A stretch of 36,450 nt of DNA. It comes from Henriciella sp. Lineage in GTDB: Bacteria; Pseudomonadota; Alphaproteobacteria; Caulobacterales; Hyphomonadaceae. Positions within the stretch are counted from its first letter, which is position 1, and every line of letters begins with the position of its first letter. Under the pieces are notes generated by a model. The model saw only the letters and a program-made list of their open reading frames with translations, made no database searches and was not told where the DNA came from. Positions 16,620 to 25,822 of this stretch are shown piece after piece. The position numbers were made by a program, and so were the translations under genes. The DNA is taken from assembly GCA_002733705.1 (NCBI GenBank), contig NVWP01000045.1, forward strand, positions 1 to 36,450, read 5' to 3'.

Positions 16620-19600
16620 TTGGAACACCGCGAAGTCACGCTGAACGATAAATACGATCTTGTCGAGGGCCATGCCTACATGACAGGTATTCAGGCACTT
16701 GTGCGCCTGCCACTCGACCAGAAACGGCTCGATCTTGAAGCAGGTCACAATACTGCAGGTTTTATTTCCGGCTATCGTGGTTCTCCCCTTGGCGGCTATG
16801 ACCAGCAGTTGCGCGCCGCCGGAAAATGGCTCGACAAGTATGAAATCGAGTTCTGGGAAGGTCTCAATGAGGACCTTGGCGCGACAGCCGTTTGGGGGTC
16901 CCAGCAACTTGGACTCTTCCCGGGCGCAAAGCGCGACGGCCTCTTCGGCATCTGGTACGGCAAGGCGCCGGGCGTTGATCGTTCCGGCGACGCGTTCAAG
17001 CATGCCAATGCCGCCGGGTCCTCGCGTCTTGGTGGCGTGCTCGCCATTTGCGGGGATGACCATACCTGCAAATCCTCGACCCTGCCGTCGCAGTCTGAAT
17101 ATGCGATGCGCGACGCGGAAATCCCCGTCCTGAACCCGGCCTCCATTCAGGATGTGCTTGATTATGGCATCCATGGCTGGGCGATGAGCCGCTTTTCCGG
17201 GGCCTGGTCCTCGCTGATCGCTTTGGCCGATACGATGGATTCCGGCGCGGTCGTCGATGTGACTCTGGAGCGTCTGAAACTGGTCACGCCGGAGTTCGAC
17301 TTCCCCGAAGCCGGTGTCCATATGCGCCGCGGCGACAGCCCGATCGACAAGGAACGCCGCCTGCGGGAAGTGAAGCTTCCGGCTGCGCAGGCCTGGGTCC
17401 GCGCCAATCAGCTCGACCATGTCCTCATCCCCTCGCCAAAACCGCGCGTCGGCATCATCACGACCGGCCAGGCCGCCCGCGATATCTTCGAGGCGCTTGC
17501 CGCCATCGGTATCTCGCCGGAAGAGGCCGGACGGCTTGGCATCAGCGTCTTCAAGGTCGCCATGCCGTGGCCGCTGGAGCCGACCCGGATCCGCGAATTC
17601 TGCAAGGGTCTCGAACGCGTTCTCGTGATCGAGCACAAGCGCCCGCTGATCGAGGAGCAGCTGCGTTCGGTCCTCTACAGCCTGCCGGACAATGAGCGTC
17701 CCTTTATCGAAGGCAAGCAGGACCGGTTCGGTAAACCGCTGCTGAGCCAGGTTTCGTCCATCCCGGTGCCGGAAATGGCGCAGGCCCTTGTCGGCGCAGT
17801 TCCGGGCGAGTGGGACAAGAGTGCCGCCGACCGCTATTTCGAACGCGTTGGCGCCGCAGGGCAGGCGGCAATGTCAAACGCCTCGCCGACCGTGCGTACG
17901 CCGCACTATTGCTCGGGCTGTCCGCACAATACATCGACGACGGTACCGGAAGGCTCACGTGCTCTCGCGGGTATCGGTTGCCACTACATGGCGAACTTCA
18001 TGCCGGACCGGAATACCGACATGACCAGTCAGATGGGCGGCGAAGGCGTCGCCTGGATCGGCCAGTATTTCGCCACCGATGAAGACCACATGTTCGTCAA
18101 TCTCGGCGACGGCACCTATTCGCATTCCGGGTCGCTCGCCATCCGTGCGGCGGTGACGTCCGGCGCGAACATGACTTACAAGATCCTCTACAATGACGCG
18201 GTCGCCATGACGGGTGGGCAGACGGTCGAGTCGGCGCAGACGCCGGTCGATATCGCCCAGCAGGTTGAGGCCGAGGGCGTGAAGACCATCGTCGTCGTCA
18301 CCGAAGACCCGACGCGCTATGCCGGCGTCAAAGGCCTGCCGCGCTCGGTGAAGATCTATGACCGCGAAGAGCTCGATGACGTGCAGAAGATGCTGCGCGA
18401 CACAAAGGGCGTCTCGGTCATGATCTATGACCAGGTCTGCGCCACCGAGAAGCGCCGCCGCTCCAAGCGCGGCCTGCGTGAGCCGGACCGCGTGCGCGTG
18501 ATGATCAATCAGGAGGTCTGTGAAGGCTGCGGCGATTGCTCGATCAAGTCGAACTGTCTCTCGGTTGAGCCGGTCGAGACCGAACTCGGCCGTAAGCGCC
18601 GTATCAACCAGTCGACCTGTAACACCGATCTGTCCTGCCTGCGTGGCTTCTGCCCCAGCTTCGTGACCATCAAGGACGCGCACTTCGCGGCCGAGGACGC
18701 GCCAGTGCTCGAAGCCGACGCCTCTGGTCTGCCGCTGCCGGACCTGCCGCCGGTCGCCCAGCCCTGGAACATCCTCTTCACCGGCGTGGGTGGCACAGGT
18801 GTCACGACGGTCGCCGCCGTGCTGGCTATGGCGGCGCATGTCGACGGCAATGCGGCCTCCTCGCTGGATATGACGGGTCTTGCCCAGAAGGGCGGCCCGG
18901 TCCTCTCCCACCTTCGTTTTGCCCGTGAGCCGGAAATGATCTCGACCGGCCGGGTCCCGCCGGCCTCAGCCGACGCGATCATCGGCTGCGACCTTGTCGT
19001 GGCGGCTGGCGGCGATGCCATCTCGCTGATGGATGTCGAACGCACCCATGTCACCGCGAACGCCGATGTCACGCCGACAAGTGAGTTCATCCGTGACCGG
19101 TCGAAGACCTTTGAAAGCCAGCTTCTCGCGGCCCGCGTGAAGCGCCAGGCCAAGGATTTCGGCTCCATCGATGCGGAGTCGCTGGCGCTCGGCTATCTCA
19201 ACGACGCGATCTACACCAATATGATCATGATCGGTTACGCTTGGCAGAAAGGCCATGTCCCGGTCTCGCTGCGGGGGCTTTACCGCGCGATCAAGCTCAA
19301 TGGCGTGAAGATCGAAGAGAACATGAAGGCGTTCGATGTCGGCCGGATTGCAGCGGTCGATCCTGACCGTCTGGAAAAGACATCCGACCCGCGCGGCGAC
19401 GTCCAGCCGATGACGCTGGACGAGCTCATCGAAAACCGCGCTGAACGTCTGAACGCCTATCAGAACAAAGCCTACGCACAGAAGTATCGCGACCTCGTCG
19501 CAAAAGTCCGCAAGGATGAGGAGGCGGCCGGTCTGGGTGATGCCTTCACCACGGCGGTGGCCAAATTCGCCTTCAAGCTCATGGCCTACAAGGATGAGTA

Positions 19601-20078
19601 TGAGGTCGCGCGCCTCTACACCGACGGCACCTTTGAGAAGAAGCTGCGGGAGACCTTTCATGGCGGCAAGATCAACTTCCTGATGGCGCCGCCGCTGATC
19701 GCGAAGAAGGATTCAAACGGTCACTTGAAGAAAAAGCGCTTTGGGGCGTGGATGAAGACGGTCTTCAGCGTCATGCGCCGCCTCAAGGGGCTGCGTGGCA
19801 CGCCATTCGACCCGTTCGGCTATACAGAAGAACGCAAGATGGAGCGCGGCCTGCGCGATACCTATCTCGAGCGCGTTGCCGACATGTCGGGCAAGCTGAC
19901 CAAAAAGAACCATGAGCTGGCCGTCGCCATCGCCTCCATTCCGGATGAGATCCGCGGCTATGGTCACGTGAAAGAGGCGTCCGTCGAAGCGGCCAGGGGG
20001 CATGAGGAAGAGCTCATGCAGAACTGGCCGGAAGGCGGCATGCCGAAACAGAAAAAGACGCTGATTGCCGCTGAATAA
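16620..20078 (+). CDS. Indolepyruvate/2-oxoacid ferredoxin oxidoreductase, single-chain fusion
   Basis: A 1152-residue enzyme that fuses the IorA-like and IorB-like parts. In order: an N-terminal pyrimidine-binding domain; the thiamine-diphosphate region with GCPHNTS (from residue 431) and GDGTYSHSG (about 496); iron-sulfur cysteines in CEGCGDC (from 634) with later C residues in SCLRGFCPS; and a C-terminal gamma domain with GVGGTGVTT (about 722) and LAQKGGPVLSHLR. By family knowledge it oxidatively decarboxylates aryl- or branched 2-oxoacids to acyl-CoA, passing electrons to ferredoxin, in amino-acid catabolism. The start is TTG with GGGAGG 6-7 nt upstream. It is divergent from an Lrp-type gene and ends in a strong terminator. 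Exact substrate preference is unknown. Confidence 0.94.
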   Translation: MEHREVTLNDKYDLVEGHAYMTGIQALVRLPLDQKRLDLEAGHNTAGFISGYRGSPLGGYDQQLRAAGKWLDKYEIEFWEGLNEDLGATAVWGSQQLGLFPGAKRDGLFGIWYGKAPGVDRSGDAFKHANAAGSSRLGGVLAICGDDHTCKSSTLPSQSEYAMRDAEIPVLNPASIQDVLDYGIHGWAMSRFSGAWSSLIALADTMDSGAVVDVTLERLKLVTPEFDFPEAGVHMRRGDSPIDKERRLREVKLPAAQAWVRANQLDHVLIPSPKPRVGIITTGQAARDIFEALAAIGISPEEAGRLGISVFKVAMPWPLEPTRIREFCKGLERVLVIEHKRPLIEEQLRSVLYSLPDNERPFIEGKQDRFGKPLLSQVSSIPVPEMAQALVGAVPGEWDKSAADRYFERVGAAGQAAMSNASPTVRTPHYCSGCPHNTSTTVPEGSRALAGIGCHYMANFMPDRNTDMTSQMGGEGVAWIGQYFATDEDHMFVNLGDGTYSHSGSLAIRAAVTSGANMTYKILYNDAVAMTGGQTVESAQTPVDIAQQVEAEGVKTIVVVTEDPTRYAGVKGLPRSVKIYDREELDDVQKMLRDTKGVSVMIYDQVCATEKRRRSKRGLREPDRVRVMINQEVCEGCGDCSIKSNCLSVEPVETELGRKRRINQSTCNTDLSCLRGFCPSFVTIKDAHFAAEDAPVLEADASGLPLPDLPPVAQPWNILFTGVGGTGVTTVAAVLAMAAHVDGNAASSLDMTGLAQKGGPVLSHLRFAREPEMISTGRVPPASADAIIGCDLVVAAGGDAISLMDVERTHVTANADVTPTSEFIRDRSKTFESQLLAARVKRQAKDFGSIDAESLALGYLNDAIYTNMIMIGYAWQKGHVPVSLRGLYRAIKLNGVKIEENMKAFDVGRIAAVDPDRLEKTSDPRGDVQPMTLDELIENRAERLNAYQNKAYAQKYRDLVAKVRKDEEAAGLGDAFTTAVAKFAFKLMAYKDEYEVARLYTDGTFEKKLRETFHGGKINFLMAPPLIAKKDSNGHLKKKRFGAWMKTVFSVMRRLKGLRGTPFDPFGYTEERKMERGLRDTYLERVADMSGKLTKKNHELAVAIASIPDEIRGYGHVKEASVEAARGHEEELMQNWPEGGMPKQKKTLIAAE

Positions 20079-20102
20079 GTGCCGGTAACGCATGAAACAG
20101 AG

Positions 20103-20136
20103 AAGGCCGCTTCCTGAAAAGGAGGCGGCCTTTTTT
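20103..20136 (+). terminator. Rho-independent terminator after the oxidoreductase gene
   Basis: A 12-bp stem, AAGGCCGCTTCC with GGAGGCGGCCTT (one wobble), encloses a short A-rich loop and is followed by a run of six T. It lies 25 bp after the stop codon. It may also act weakly on the convergent lipoprotein transcript. Confidence 0.9.
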
Positions 20137-20162
20137 CTGTCTGGAGTGTTTCGGCAGACGAT

Positions 20163-20531
20163 TTATGGGCGGTCGATATAGACGTCGACGACGTCGTCAC
20201 GCCCGGACAGCCCGTCGAGTTCGTTTTCCAGCTGGCGGGCAGGGATTACCCGTTCGCTTGTATACATCTGCCTGCCATCGCGAAATCGCACCGTCAGGCG
20301 CAGGCGGCCACGCTCGATGTCGCCAATGTCCTCGGCGATCGTGACCGGAACGCTGCTGCCGCTGCTGGAAACGAGATTCACCGCCCCCTTACCGGTATAA
20401 TAGACGGTCTTGCCAGCAAGCTCGACGCCGTCTCCGATGACGCCGACAGTTGCGCCGGCCACGCTGGCCGCGAGGCACCCCGAGACAAGGGACGAAGAAG
20501 CGATAAGAGCGGCGGCGATGACGGCTTTCAT
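20163..20531 (-). CDS. Small lipoprotein of unknown function
   Basis: A 122-residue protein with a lipoprotein signal ending LVSGC (Cys19). A Gly/Val/Ala-rich segment follows (VAGATVGVIGDGVELAGKTVYYTGKGAV), similar in style to small outer-membrane lipoproteins with glycine-zipper character. The C-terminal half has short beta-like segments (RLRLTVRFRDGRQMYTSERVIP). I cannot name a family. Its ATG is 4 bp downstream of the LysRS stop on the same strand, so it is probably the last gene of the lysS transcript. Confidence 0.75.
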   Translation of the reverse strand: MKAVIAAALIASSSLVSGCLAASVAGATVGVIGDGVELAGKTVYYTGKGAVNLVSSSGSSVPVTIAEDIGDIERGRLRLTVRFRDGRQMYTSERVIPARQLENELDGLSGRDDVVDVYIDRP

Positions 20532-20535
20532 TCGC

Positions 20536-22143
20536 CTAGCCCTCAGATGATTCCGTATCCCGCGCCAGCGCGCTCTTGATCAGGCGGGCGGTCTCATGGA
20601 TGCCGTAAAGCGCGGCAAAGCCACCAAAGCGCGGCCCCTGGCTCTGGCCCAGCAGCACCTCATAAAGCGCCTTGAACCACTCGCGCAGATTCTCGAATTC
20701 GTGCGCCTTGCCGATCTCGAAGGTCAGCGTCTGCAGGTCTTCGGCACTGGCGCCTTCCTCCATGGCGCTCAGCCGGTCGGCCAGTTCTTCCATGGCAGCG
20801 CGTTCCTTCTCGTCCGGTGCGCGATAGACCTTGGTGGGCTTCACGAAGTCCTCGTAATAGCGGATCGCATAGCCGGCCAGCTGGTCGAGAAGGGGATGGC
20901 TCTCCGGGCTCGCCTCCGGCGCATAGCGCGAGATGAAGCCCCAGAGCTGATCCTTGGTCTCGGCATTCGCGGCGCTGACGAGGTTCAGGAGCAGCGCGAA
21001 GGACACAGGCGTATCGCCCTCTGGCGGATTGCCGGAATGGATGTGCCAGACCGGGTTCTCGATCTGACGGGCCGGTTCCTCTTCCGGGTATTTTGACAGG
21101 AAGGTCAGATACTCATCGACGGCTTTCGGGATCACGTCGAAATAGAGCTTCTTGGCCGCGCGCGGCTTCTGGAACTGGAACAGCGACAGGCTCTCCTGCG
21201 GCGCATAGGCCAGCCAGTCCTCGACCGAGATGCCATTGCCCTTGGTCTTGGAGATTTTCTCGCCCTTGTCGTCCAGGAATAGTTCATAGACATATTGCTG
21301 CGGCGGCTGGCTACCGAGGATCTTGCAGATCTTCGAATAGATCGGCGCGTTGTCCTGGTGGTCCTTGCCGAACATCTCGAAGTCTACACCCAGTGCGGCC
21401 CAGCGCATGCCGAAGTCCGGCTTCCATTGCAGCTTGGTATTCCCGCCGGTGACCGGAATGGTCACGTCGGTGCCGTCCTCATCCTCGAAGGTGATGGTGC
21501 CATCCTTCGCATTGGTCTCCTTCATCGGTACGTAAAGGACGCGGCCGGTCGTTGGAGAGATCGGCAGGAAGGGCGAATAGGTCGCCTGACGCTCCGCGCC
21601 CAGCGTGGGCAGCATCACAGCCATGATCTCATCGAACTTCTCGAGCGCGCGCAGCAGCGCCTCATCGAAAGCGCCGGACTTGTAGAGCTCGGTCGCCGAC
21701 TTGAATTCATACTCAAAGCCGAAACTGTCGAGGAAGGCACAAAGGCGGGCACCCATATGCGCGCCATAGCTTTCATGCGTGCCGAACGGGTCGGGCACGG
21801 TGGTCAGCGGCATCTGCATATAGGGCTCAAGGTCTTTCGGGTTCGGCACGGTCGGCGGCACCTTGCGCATGCCATCCATGTCGTCGGAGACACAGATCAT
21901 GCGGGTCTCGTACTTGCCCCCGGTCAGCGTCTCGAACGCTGTGCGGACCATCGTCGTACGCACGACCTCCCCGAAAGTGCCGATATGTGGCAGGCCGGAC
22001 GGGCCATAGCCAGTCTCGAAGGTAACGGGTCCCTCTTTCGGCTTCCCGGCGCGCTCCATGTTCTCAAGGCGTTTGAGCAATGCGCGCGCCTGTTCGAAGG
22101 GCCAGGCCTTGGCTGTCTCGGCAAGCTCTGCAAGCGCGCTCAT
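20536..22143 (-). CDS. lysS: Lysine--tRNA ligase, class I
   Basis: A 535-residue class I lysyl-tRNA synthetase, which charges tRNA-Lys. The class I signatures are [11 protein letters not shown] (HIGH equivalent at 52-56) and GEKISKTKG (KMSKS equivalent at 296-302), on a Rossmann catalytic core; the C-terminal third is helical, as expected for the anticodon-binding part. The class II LysRS motifs are absent. Class I LysRS (also called LysK) is found in archaea and in many alphaproteobacteria, supporting the taxonomic inference. The start is ATG at 22143, with purines upstream. A small lipoprotein gene follows after 4 bp. Confidence 0.95.
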   Translation of the reverse strand: MSALAELAETAKAWPFEQARALLKRLENMERAGKPKEGPVTFETGYGPSGLPHIGTFGEVVRTTMVRTAFETLTGGKYETRMICVSDDMDGMRKVPPTVPNPKDLEPYMQMPLTTVPDPFGTHESYGAHMGARLCAFLDSFGFEYEFKSATELYKSGAFDEALLRALEKFDEIMAVMLPTLGAERQATYSPFLPISPTTGRVLYVPMKETNAKDGTITFEDEDGTDVTIPVTGGNTKLQWKPDFGMRWAALGVDFEMFGKDHQDNAPIYSKICKILGSQPPQQYVYELFLDDKGEKISKTKGNGISVEDWLAYAPQESLSLFQFQKPRAAKKLYFDVIPKAVDEYLTFLSKYPEEEPARQIENPVWHIHSGNPPEGDTPVSFALLLNLVSAANAETKDQLWGFISRYAPEASPESHPLLDQLAGYAIRYYEDFVKPTKVYRAPDEKERAAMEELADRLSAMEEGASAEDLQTLTFEIGKAHEFENLREWFKALYEVLLGQSQGPRFGGFAALYGIHETARLIKSALARDTESSEG

Positions 22144-22222
22144 AATGTCTCCATTCGTCGGATTGAATTTGGGCGGAGGTAGAAGGGCAGAGGCGCGCGG
22201 TCAAGCTGGCGGGGCGCAGGCC

Positions 22223-23011
22223 CTAGGCGCTTGTGGACTCTGGACCTGAACTGGCATGTACACAATTGCGGCCGCGGCGCTTGGCTTCATACATACGGTG
22301 GTCAGCTATCCTGAAGAGGTCGGTGGGCGTCTGTCCTTCCTTGCGCATGGCGACGCCGATACTGACGGTCAATTGATGTCTGGTCGTCGGCGTTGGCGCG
22401 AATTCGAGATCGCAGATGGTCACGCGGATCTGCTCGGCGATATTGCAGGCCTTCTCCAGGTCCGCGCCGCTGAGGAAGACCCCAAACTCTTCACCGCCCA
22501 GCCGTCCGACAATATCTGTTTCCCGGGTCGTCGCCTCTATGGTCGATGCGATCAGACGCAGGGCGTCATCGCCTGCCTGGTGACCATATGTGTCGTTTAT
22601 GGATTTGAAGTGGTCGACGTCGATCACAAGCAATGAGGAGCCGCCAGCCAGGGCAGTTTCAAGATCGTTGTAGAAGGCTTTCCGGTCGAGCAGATTTGTC
22701 AGCGGGTCGAGGCGCGCACGCTCGGCAAGCGCGGCATGCGCCTTTTCAAGCTCTACCATGGCCTGCTCGACTTTCAGCCGCTCGCGCTGGAACACGATGG
22801 CAAGAGGGAAGGTGACCACCAGGGGCAGGATCGCCGCCAGCGCGAACCATATGCCAATGATCTCATCAAGAATGTACTGGGGGATGTCGCAGATCACGAT
22901 CGCCGCTGCGGTCATGACCTGCGCGATGACCACCGTCACGAGCGTGACCAGGACAGCACGGGTGTATGACACTTTGCCCAGCGGGGGTCTTGTATGGTTC
23001 GAGTGCGCCAT
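22223..23011 (-). CDS. Membrane-bound diguanylate cyclase (GGDEF)
   Basis: A 262-residue protein with two transmembrane segments (about 19-42 and 50-74), a short coiled linker rich in E, A and R, and a GGDEF domain with active-site GGEEF at 172-176. The inhibitory I-site motif RETD (163-166) stands five residues before it, so product feedback is expected. The FKSINDTYGHQAGDDAL segment that binds GTP and Mg is intact. It should make cyclic-di-GMP at the inner membrane. There is no recognisable sensory domain, only the short loop between the helices. Start ATG at 23011; monocistronic by context. Confidence 0.93.
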   Translation of the reverse strand: MAHSNHTRPPLGKVSYTRAVLVTLVTVVIAQVMTAAAIVICDIPQYILDEIIGIWFALAAILPLVVTFPLAIVFQRERLKVEQAMVELEKAHAALAERARLDPLTNLLDRKAFYNDLETALAGGSSLLVIDVDHFKSINDTYGHQAGDDALRLIASTIEATTRETDIVGRLGGEEFGVFLSGADLEKACNIAEQIRVTICDLEFAPTPTTRHQLTVSIGVAMRKEGQTPTDLFRIADHRMYEAKRRGRNCVHASSGPESTSA

Positions 23012-23118
23012 AGTGGAATTCTAGGCCCGATATATGGAGACAAAGCGCTTTCAATCGATGCAATTTCCCTGAAAATTCGAAGATTGCACGATGCTGCGGG
23101 GAAGCCTCTCTCCTTCGA

Positions 23119-23151
23119 TTGACAATCATTCTCAACGTTGCTAATTGAGAA
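23119..23151 (+). promoter_or_regulatory. Fur-like operator overlapping a promoter for bfd
   Basis: TGACAATCATTCTCA at 23120-23134 matches 13 of 15 positions of the Fur-box core TGATAATCATTATCA. It overlaps TTGACA (23119-23124), a perfect -35 element; a loose -10 (GCTAAT or TAATTG) lies near 23140-23147. A second dyad, TTCTCAA (23129-23135) with TTGAGAA (23145-23151), abuts the ATG at 23154. Transcription may start so close that the message is leaderless. Iron regulation by Fur or a relative is inferred. Confidence 0.6.
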
Positions 23152-23153
23152 CC

Positions 23154-23351
23154 ATGATCATTTGCATTTGCAGACGCATAAACGATGCCGGTGTTCGCGA
23201 CGCTGTCGAAGCCGGTGCACGTAGCCCCGAGGCGGTGCAGGCCCATCATGGATGCGCCTTCAACTGTGGCAAATGCCGTCCGAAGATCGGACAGATGATC
23301 TCTGATAGCGTTGAGGTCGAGGCCGAAACGCCGCTCCTGGCCGCAGAATAG
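23154..23351 (+). CDS. bfd: Bacterioferritin-associated ferredoxin (Bfd), [2Fe-2S]
   Basis: A 65-residue protein with the Bfd cysteine pattern: C4-x-C6 near the N-terminus and C38-x-x-C41 later, with an extra Cys34 (HHGCAFNCGKC). The rest is short helices (DAGVRDAVEAGARSPEAVQ). Bfd docks on bacterioferritin and delivers electrons to its haem to release stored iron. ATG at 23154 is chosen; an upstream TTG at 23145 would only add three residues and has no better ribosome site. It lies 187 bp upstream of bfr on the same strand and behind a Fur-like operator, a standard pairing for iron-scarcity mobilisation. Confidence 0.92.
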   Translation: MIICICRRINDAGVRDAVEAGARSPEAVQAHHGCAFNCGKCRPKIGQMISDSVEVEAETPLLAAE

Positions 23352-23538
23352 AGCAAACGCCCCTTCCGCCAAAAGCGCGAAAGAAGCTGAGTGAAATCAG
23401 CGCCTTTGCCCCTGTGCGCTTCTGCAATTGCCTCTCACTATCATAAGCATCTGATTTTATGGTGTTTTTTCGCTTGAATCCTCTGGTTCGGGTGTTATTT
23501 GCCAAGCTGAACAAACCTATCGACATCAGGAGTGCACC

Positions 23539-24024
23539 ATGAAGGGCGAGCCGAAAGTCATCGAATTCCTGAACGCCGCGCTGAAGAACGAGCTGACGGC
23601 GATCAACCAGTATTTCCTCCATTCGCGCATGCTGAATGATTGGGGTGTCAGCAAGCTCGGCCATTTCGAGTACAAGGAATCCATCGAGGAGATGGAGCAC
23701 GCCGACTGGCTGATCGAGCGCATTCTGTTTCTCGGCGGCATGCCGAACCTTCAGGATCTCGGCAAGCTGATGATCGGCGAGTCGGTCGAGGAGATGCTGA
23801 AGTCAGATCTCGAAATGGAAATCGAGGCCGTGGCCCTCCTGCGTGACGCGGTCGAACATGCTGAGAGCGTGCGCGACTATGGCAGCCGCGACCTCTTTGC
23901 GAAAATCCTCCACAGCGAGGAAGAGCACATCGATTTTCTGGAAACCCAGTTCGACCTTATCGAACGGGTCGGTATCCAGAACTACATTCAGCTCCAGTCC
24001 AAATCCGTCGAGGATTCGGAGTAA
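23539..24024 (+). CDS. bfr: Bacterioferritin
   Basis: A 161-residue haem-containing ferritin that forms a 24-subunit iron-storage shell. The haem ligand Met52 is present (IEEMEHADW). The di-iron ferroxidase residues E18 (KNELTA), E51 and H54 are visible, as is the later helix [10 protein letters not shown] that supplies the remaining acidic and His ligands. The length equals that of E. coli Bfr and the sequence aligns without gaps over the first 60 residues by eye. CAGGAG lies 7 nt before the ATG. The 187 bp between bfd and bfr could hold its own promoter. The stop is 15 bp from the convergent GST gene. Confidence 0.97.
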   Translation: MKGEPKVIEFLNAALKNELTAINQYFLHSRMLNDWGVSKLGHFEYKESIEEMEHADWLIERILFLGGMPNLQDLGKLMIGESVEEMLKSDLEMEIEAVALLRDAVEHAESVRDYGSRDLFAKILHSEEEHIDFLETQFDLIERVGIQNYIQLQSKSVEDSE

Positions 24025-24039
24025 CTTGCCTCTGGCGCC

Positions 24040-24702
24040 CTAGGCATAGGCGTAGGGCCCGCCACGCTCCAGCGCGCGCTGATAGGCCGGCCGCTCATGT
24101 ATACGGGTCAAGAAGCCTGAAATATTGGGATATTGACCGGCAATGCTGCGGTCGGCTGCGGCCTCCAGCGGAAAGCTCATGATGATATCGGCGGCGGTGA
24201 ACGCATCGCCGGCAAACCAGCCCGTGGGCGCCAGAGAGCTGTCCCAGAACTCCACATGCTCCCTGACCCGCGGATCGATGAAGCTGTCCTGCGTGCGTGA
24301 CGCGATGGCCTTGACCATGGGCCGGACCAGGGCGTTGGCATTCTGCGGCAGCATCTGGAAGACGAGCTTCATCAGCAGCGGTGGCATGGCCGAGCCCTCG
24401 GCATAATGCATCCAGTAGGTCCAGGCGCGCGCCTCCGGCGTGCCTTTTGCGGGTTTCAGCCGGCCCCCGCCATGCGTCTCGATCACATATTCGATAATCG
24501 CCCCGGTCTCTGCGACGATAATATCGTCTTCTTCCAGAATAGGGGATTTCCCAAGCGGATGGACCGCTCGCAGTGCGTCCGGCGCCAGTCGCGTTTCCGG
24601 ATCGCGCTCATAGCGGATGACCTCGTAATCGAGGCCAAGTTCTTCAAGCAGCCACAGGATGCGCTGTGACCGGCTGTCTTCGAGGTGATGGATCTTGATC
24701 AT
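24040..24702 (-). CDS. Glutathione S-transferase family protein
   Basis: A 220-residue cytosolic GST. The N-terminal thioredoxin-like domain starts MIKIHHLEDSRSQRILWLLEEL and contains the SPILEEDDIIVAETGAIIEYV segment, in which the Pro and the Glu-Thr pair bind glutathione. The helical C-terminal domain includes WFAGDAFTAADIIMSFPLEA. The probable catalytic residue is Ser at 10 or 12 rather than Cys. ATG at 24702 is chosen over 24732 because the fold begins there and AAGGAG lies 10 nt upstream. Substrate unknown; detoxification or an isomerase role are both possible. Confidence 0.9.
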   Translation of the reverse strand: MIKIHHLEDSRSQRILWLLEELGLDYEVIRYERDPETRLAPDALRAVHPLGKSPILEEDDIIVAETGAIIEYVIETHGGGRLKPAKGTPEARAWTYWMHYAEGSAMPPLLMKLVFQMLPQNANALVRPMVKAIASRTQDSFIDPRVREHVEFWDSSLAPTGWFAGDAFTAADIIMSFPLEAAADRSIAGQYPNISGFLTRIHERPAYQRALERGGPYAYA

Positions 24703-24783
24703 GTCGGGCGGCTCCTTGCCATTCCGGCTCAAGCGCGCAGCTCGCGCATCCGGTGGATTGGATGTGGCTCGCGCCGCTATGAA

Positions 24784-25731
24784 TTAAAGCCCTGACCTTG
24801 TGAGAAAGGCGTCAAAGCCCGCCCAGAACTGGTCGCGCATGGCGTCCTCTTCCATCAGGATCTCGTGGCGGGCCCCTTCAATGGTGATGTGCGTGCAATC
24901 GGGCAGGTGCCGGACGACGCGGCCGTGCGCCTTATTGTCGACAAGCGCCTCCTCGCCCGCACTTGCCACGAAGACAGGGCACTCGATGCCGCGCAGCAGG
25001 GCGGGTTTGCGGGTCTCATTCAGGATATCGAGAGAGGCTCCGAGCCAGCCCCAGGTCATCGGGCCGACCTCCAGTTCAGGCGCGGCCGCGATGAGGTCCC
25101 GCTGCAGCTGCCAGCGTTTCCGGTCATGCGTGACGATGTTCGACTCAAAGGTTTCCGGGGGTCCGGGCTGGCGTGCATAGTCGCCATCGCGCCCCACCGC
25201 CCGCATCGCCCAGATGAGATAGCGGACCGCAAGATTGACGGGCCGGCCCCACATCGGCGCGGTGAAGGCAGCCGCATCGACCCGGACCAGCTTTTTCACA
25301 ATTGCCGCCAGCGCGATGGCGCCGCCCATGGAGTGGGCGAGGGAAACATAGGGCCGCGGCAAATCCCCCGGCATGGCGTCGAGGCCCTTGCTAAGCGCGC
25401 TCATGAAGGTTTCGAACCGGTCGATATGGCCTTTTTTCGGGTCCTCCAGCAGACGGTCGGACAGGCCCTGACCTGGCCAGTCCAGTATGACCACGGCAAA
25501 GCCGCGCGCCTGCAGGTCACGTGCCGTCTCGAAATACTTCTCGATGAATTCGGTTCGACCGGGGCAGACAATTGCCGTGCCACGTGCTCTGTCACGCGTG
25601 GAAGGGGCAAGGCACGCCCGCAGACTGCGGCCCGCCATGCCTTCGAACCAGACAAGCTCGGCGCCTTCCGGGGCCGGGTTGTTTTCCACGGTTACAAAGG
25701 TGTCGCGCCGGGAGGCTTGCGTCTCGCTCAT
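24784..25731 (-). CDS. Alpha/beta hydrolase (lysophospholipase/monoacylglycerol lipase-like)
   Basis: A 315-residue alpha/beta hydrolase of the Hydrolase_4 (serine aminopeptidase S33) type. The oxyanion strand reads AIVCPGRTEFIEKY and the conserved VILDWPGQGLSDR follows. The nucleophile Ser134 is in SLAHSMGGAIAL, where AHSMG replaces the usual GHSMG. The catalytic His is H289 (EGARHE), and the acid is probably E261 or D265. There is no signal peptide. Likely acts on lipid esters (inference). ATG at 25731 is preferred to the one at 25746 because of family length. The terminator upstream separates it from the SCP2 gene. Confidence 0.88.
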   Translation of the reverse strand: MSETQASRRDTFVTVENNPAPEGAELVWFEGMAGRSLRACLAPSTRDRARGTAIVCPGRTEFIEKYFETARDLQARGFAVVILDWPGQGLSDRLLEDPKKGHIDRFETFMSALSKGLDAMPGDLPRPYVSLAHSMGGAIALAAIVKKLVRVDAAAFTAPMWGRPVNLAVRYLIWAMRAVGRDGDYARQPGPPETFESNIVTHDRKRWQLQRDLIAAAPELEVGPMTWGWLGASLDILNETRKPALLRGIECPVFVASAGEEALVDNKAHGRVVRHLPDCTHITIEGARHEILMEEDAMRDQFWAGFDAFLTRSGL

Positions 25732-25745
25732 GTGCCCATCTAGCA

Positions 25746-25788
25746 AATAAAAAAGGCGCTGGCAGCCCTCGGCCGCTCAGCGCCTTTT
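25746..25788 (-). terminator. Rho-independent terminator of the SCP2 gene
   Basis: A perfect 11-bp stem, AAAAGGCGCTG with CAGCGCCTTTT (25751-25761 and 25778-25788), is followed on the minus strand by a T-rich tract (TTTTTTATTTG). It lies 35 bp downstream of the SCP2 stop and just before the hydrolase gene, so the two minus-strand genes are probably separate units. Confidence 0.9.
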
Positions 25789-25822
25789 GGTTTCCAGGGA
25801 CGAGGCCCCGGTGAAGGTTCGC

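Noticed and set aside
17955-18911. 318-codon minus-strand frame opposite the oxidoreductase
   Set aside because: The plus strand carries clear Fe-S and thiamine motifs here; the reverse frame shows none.
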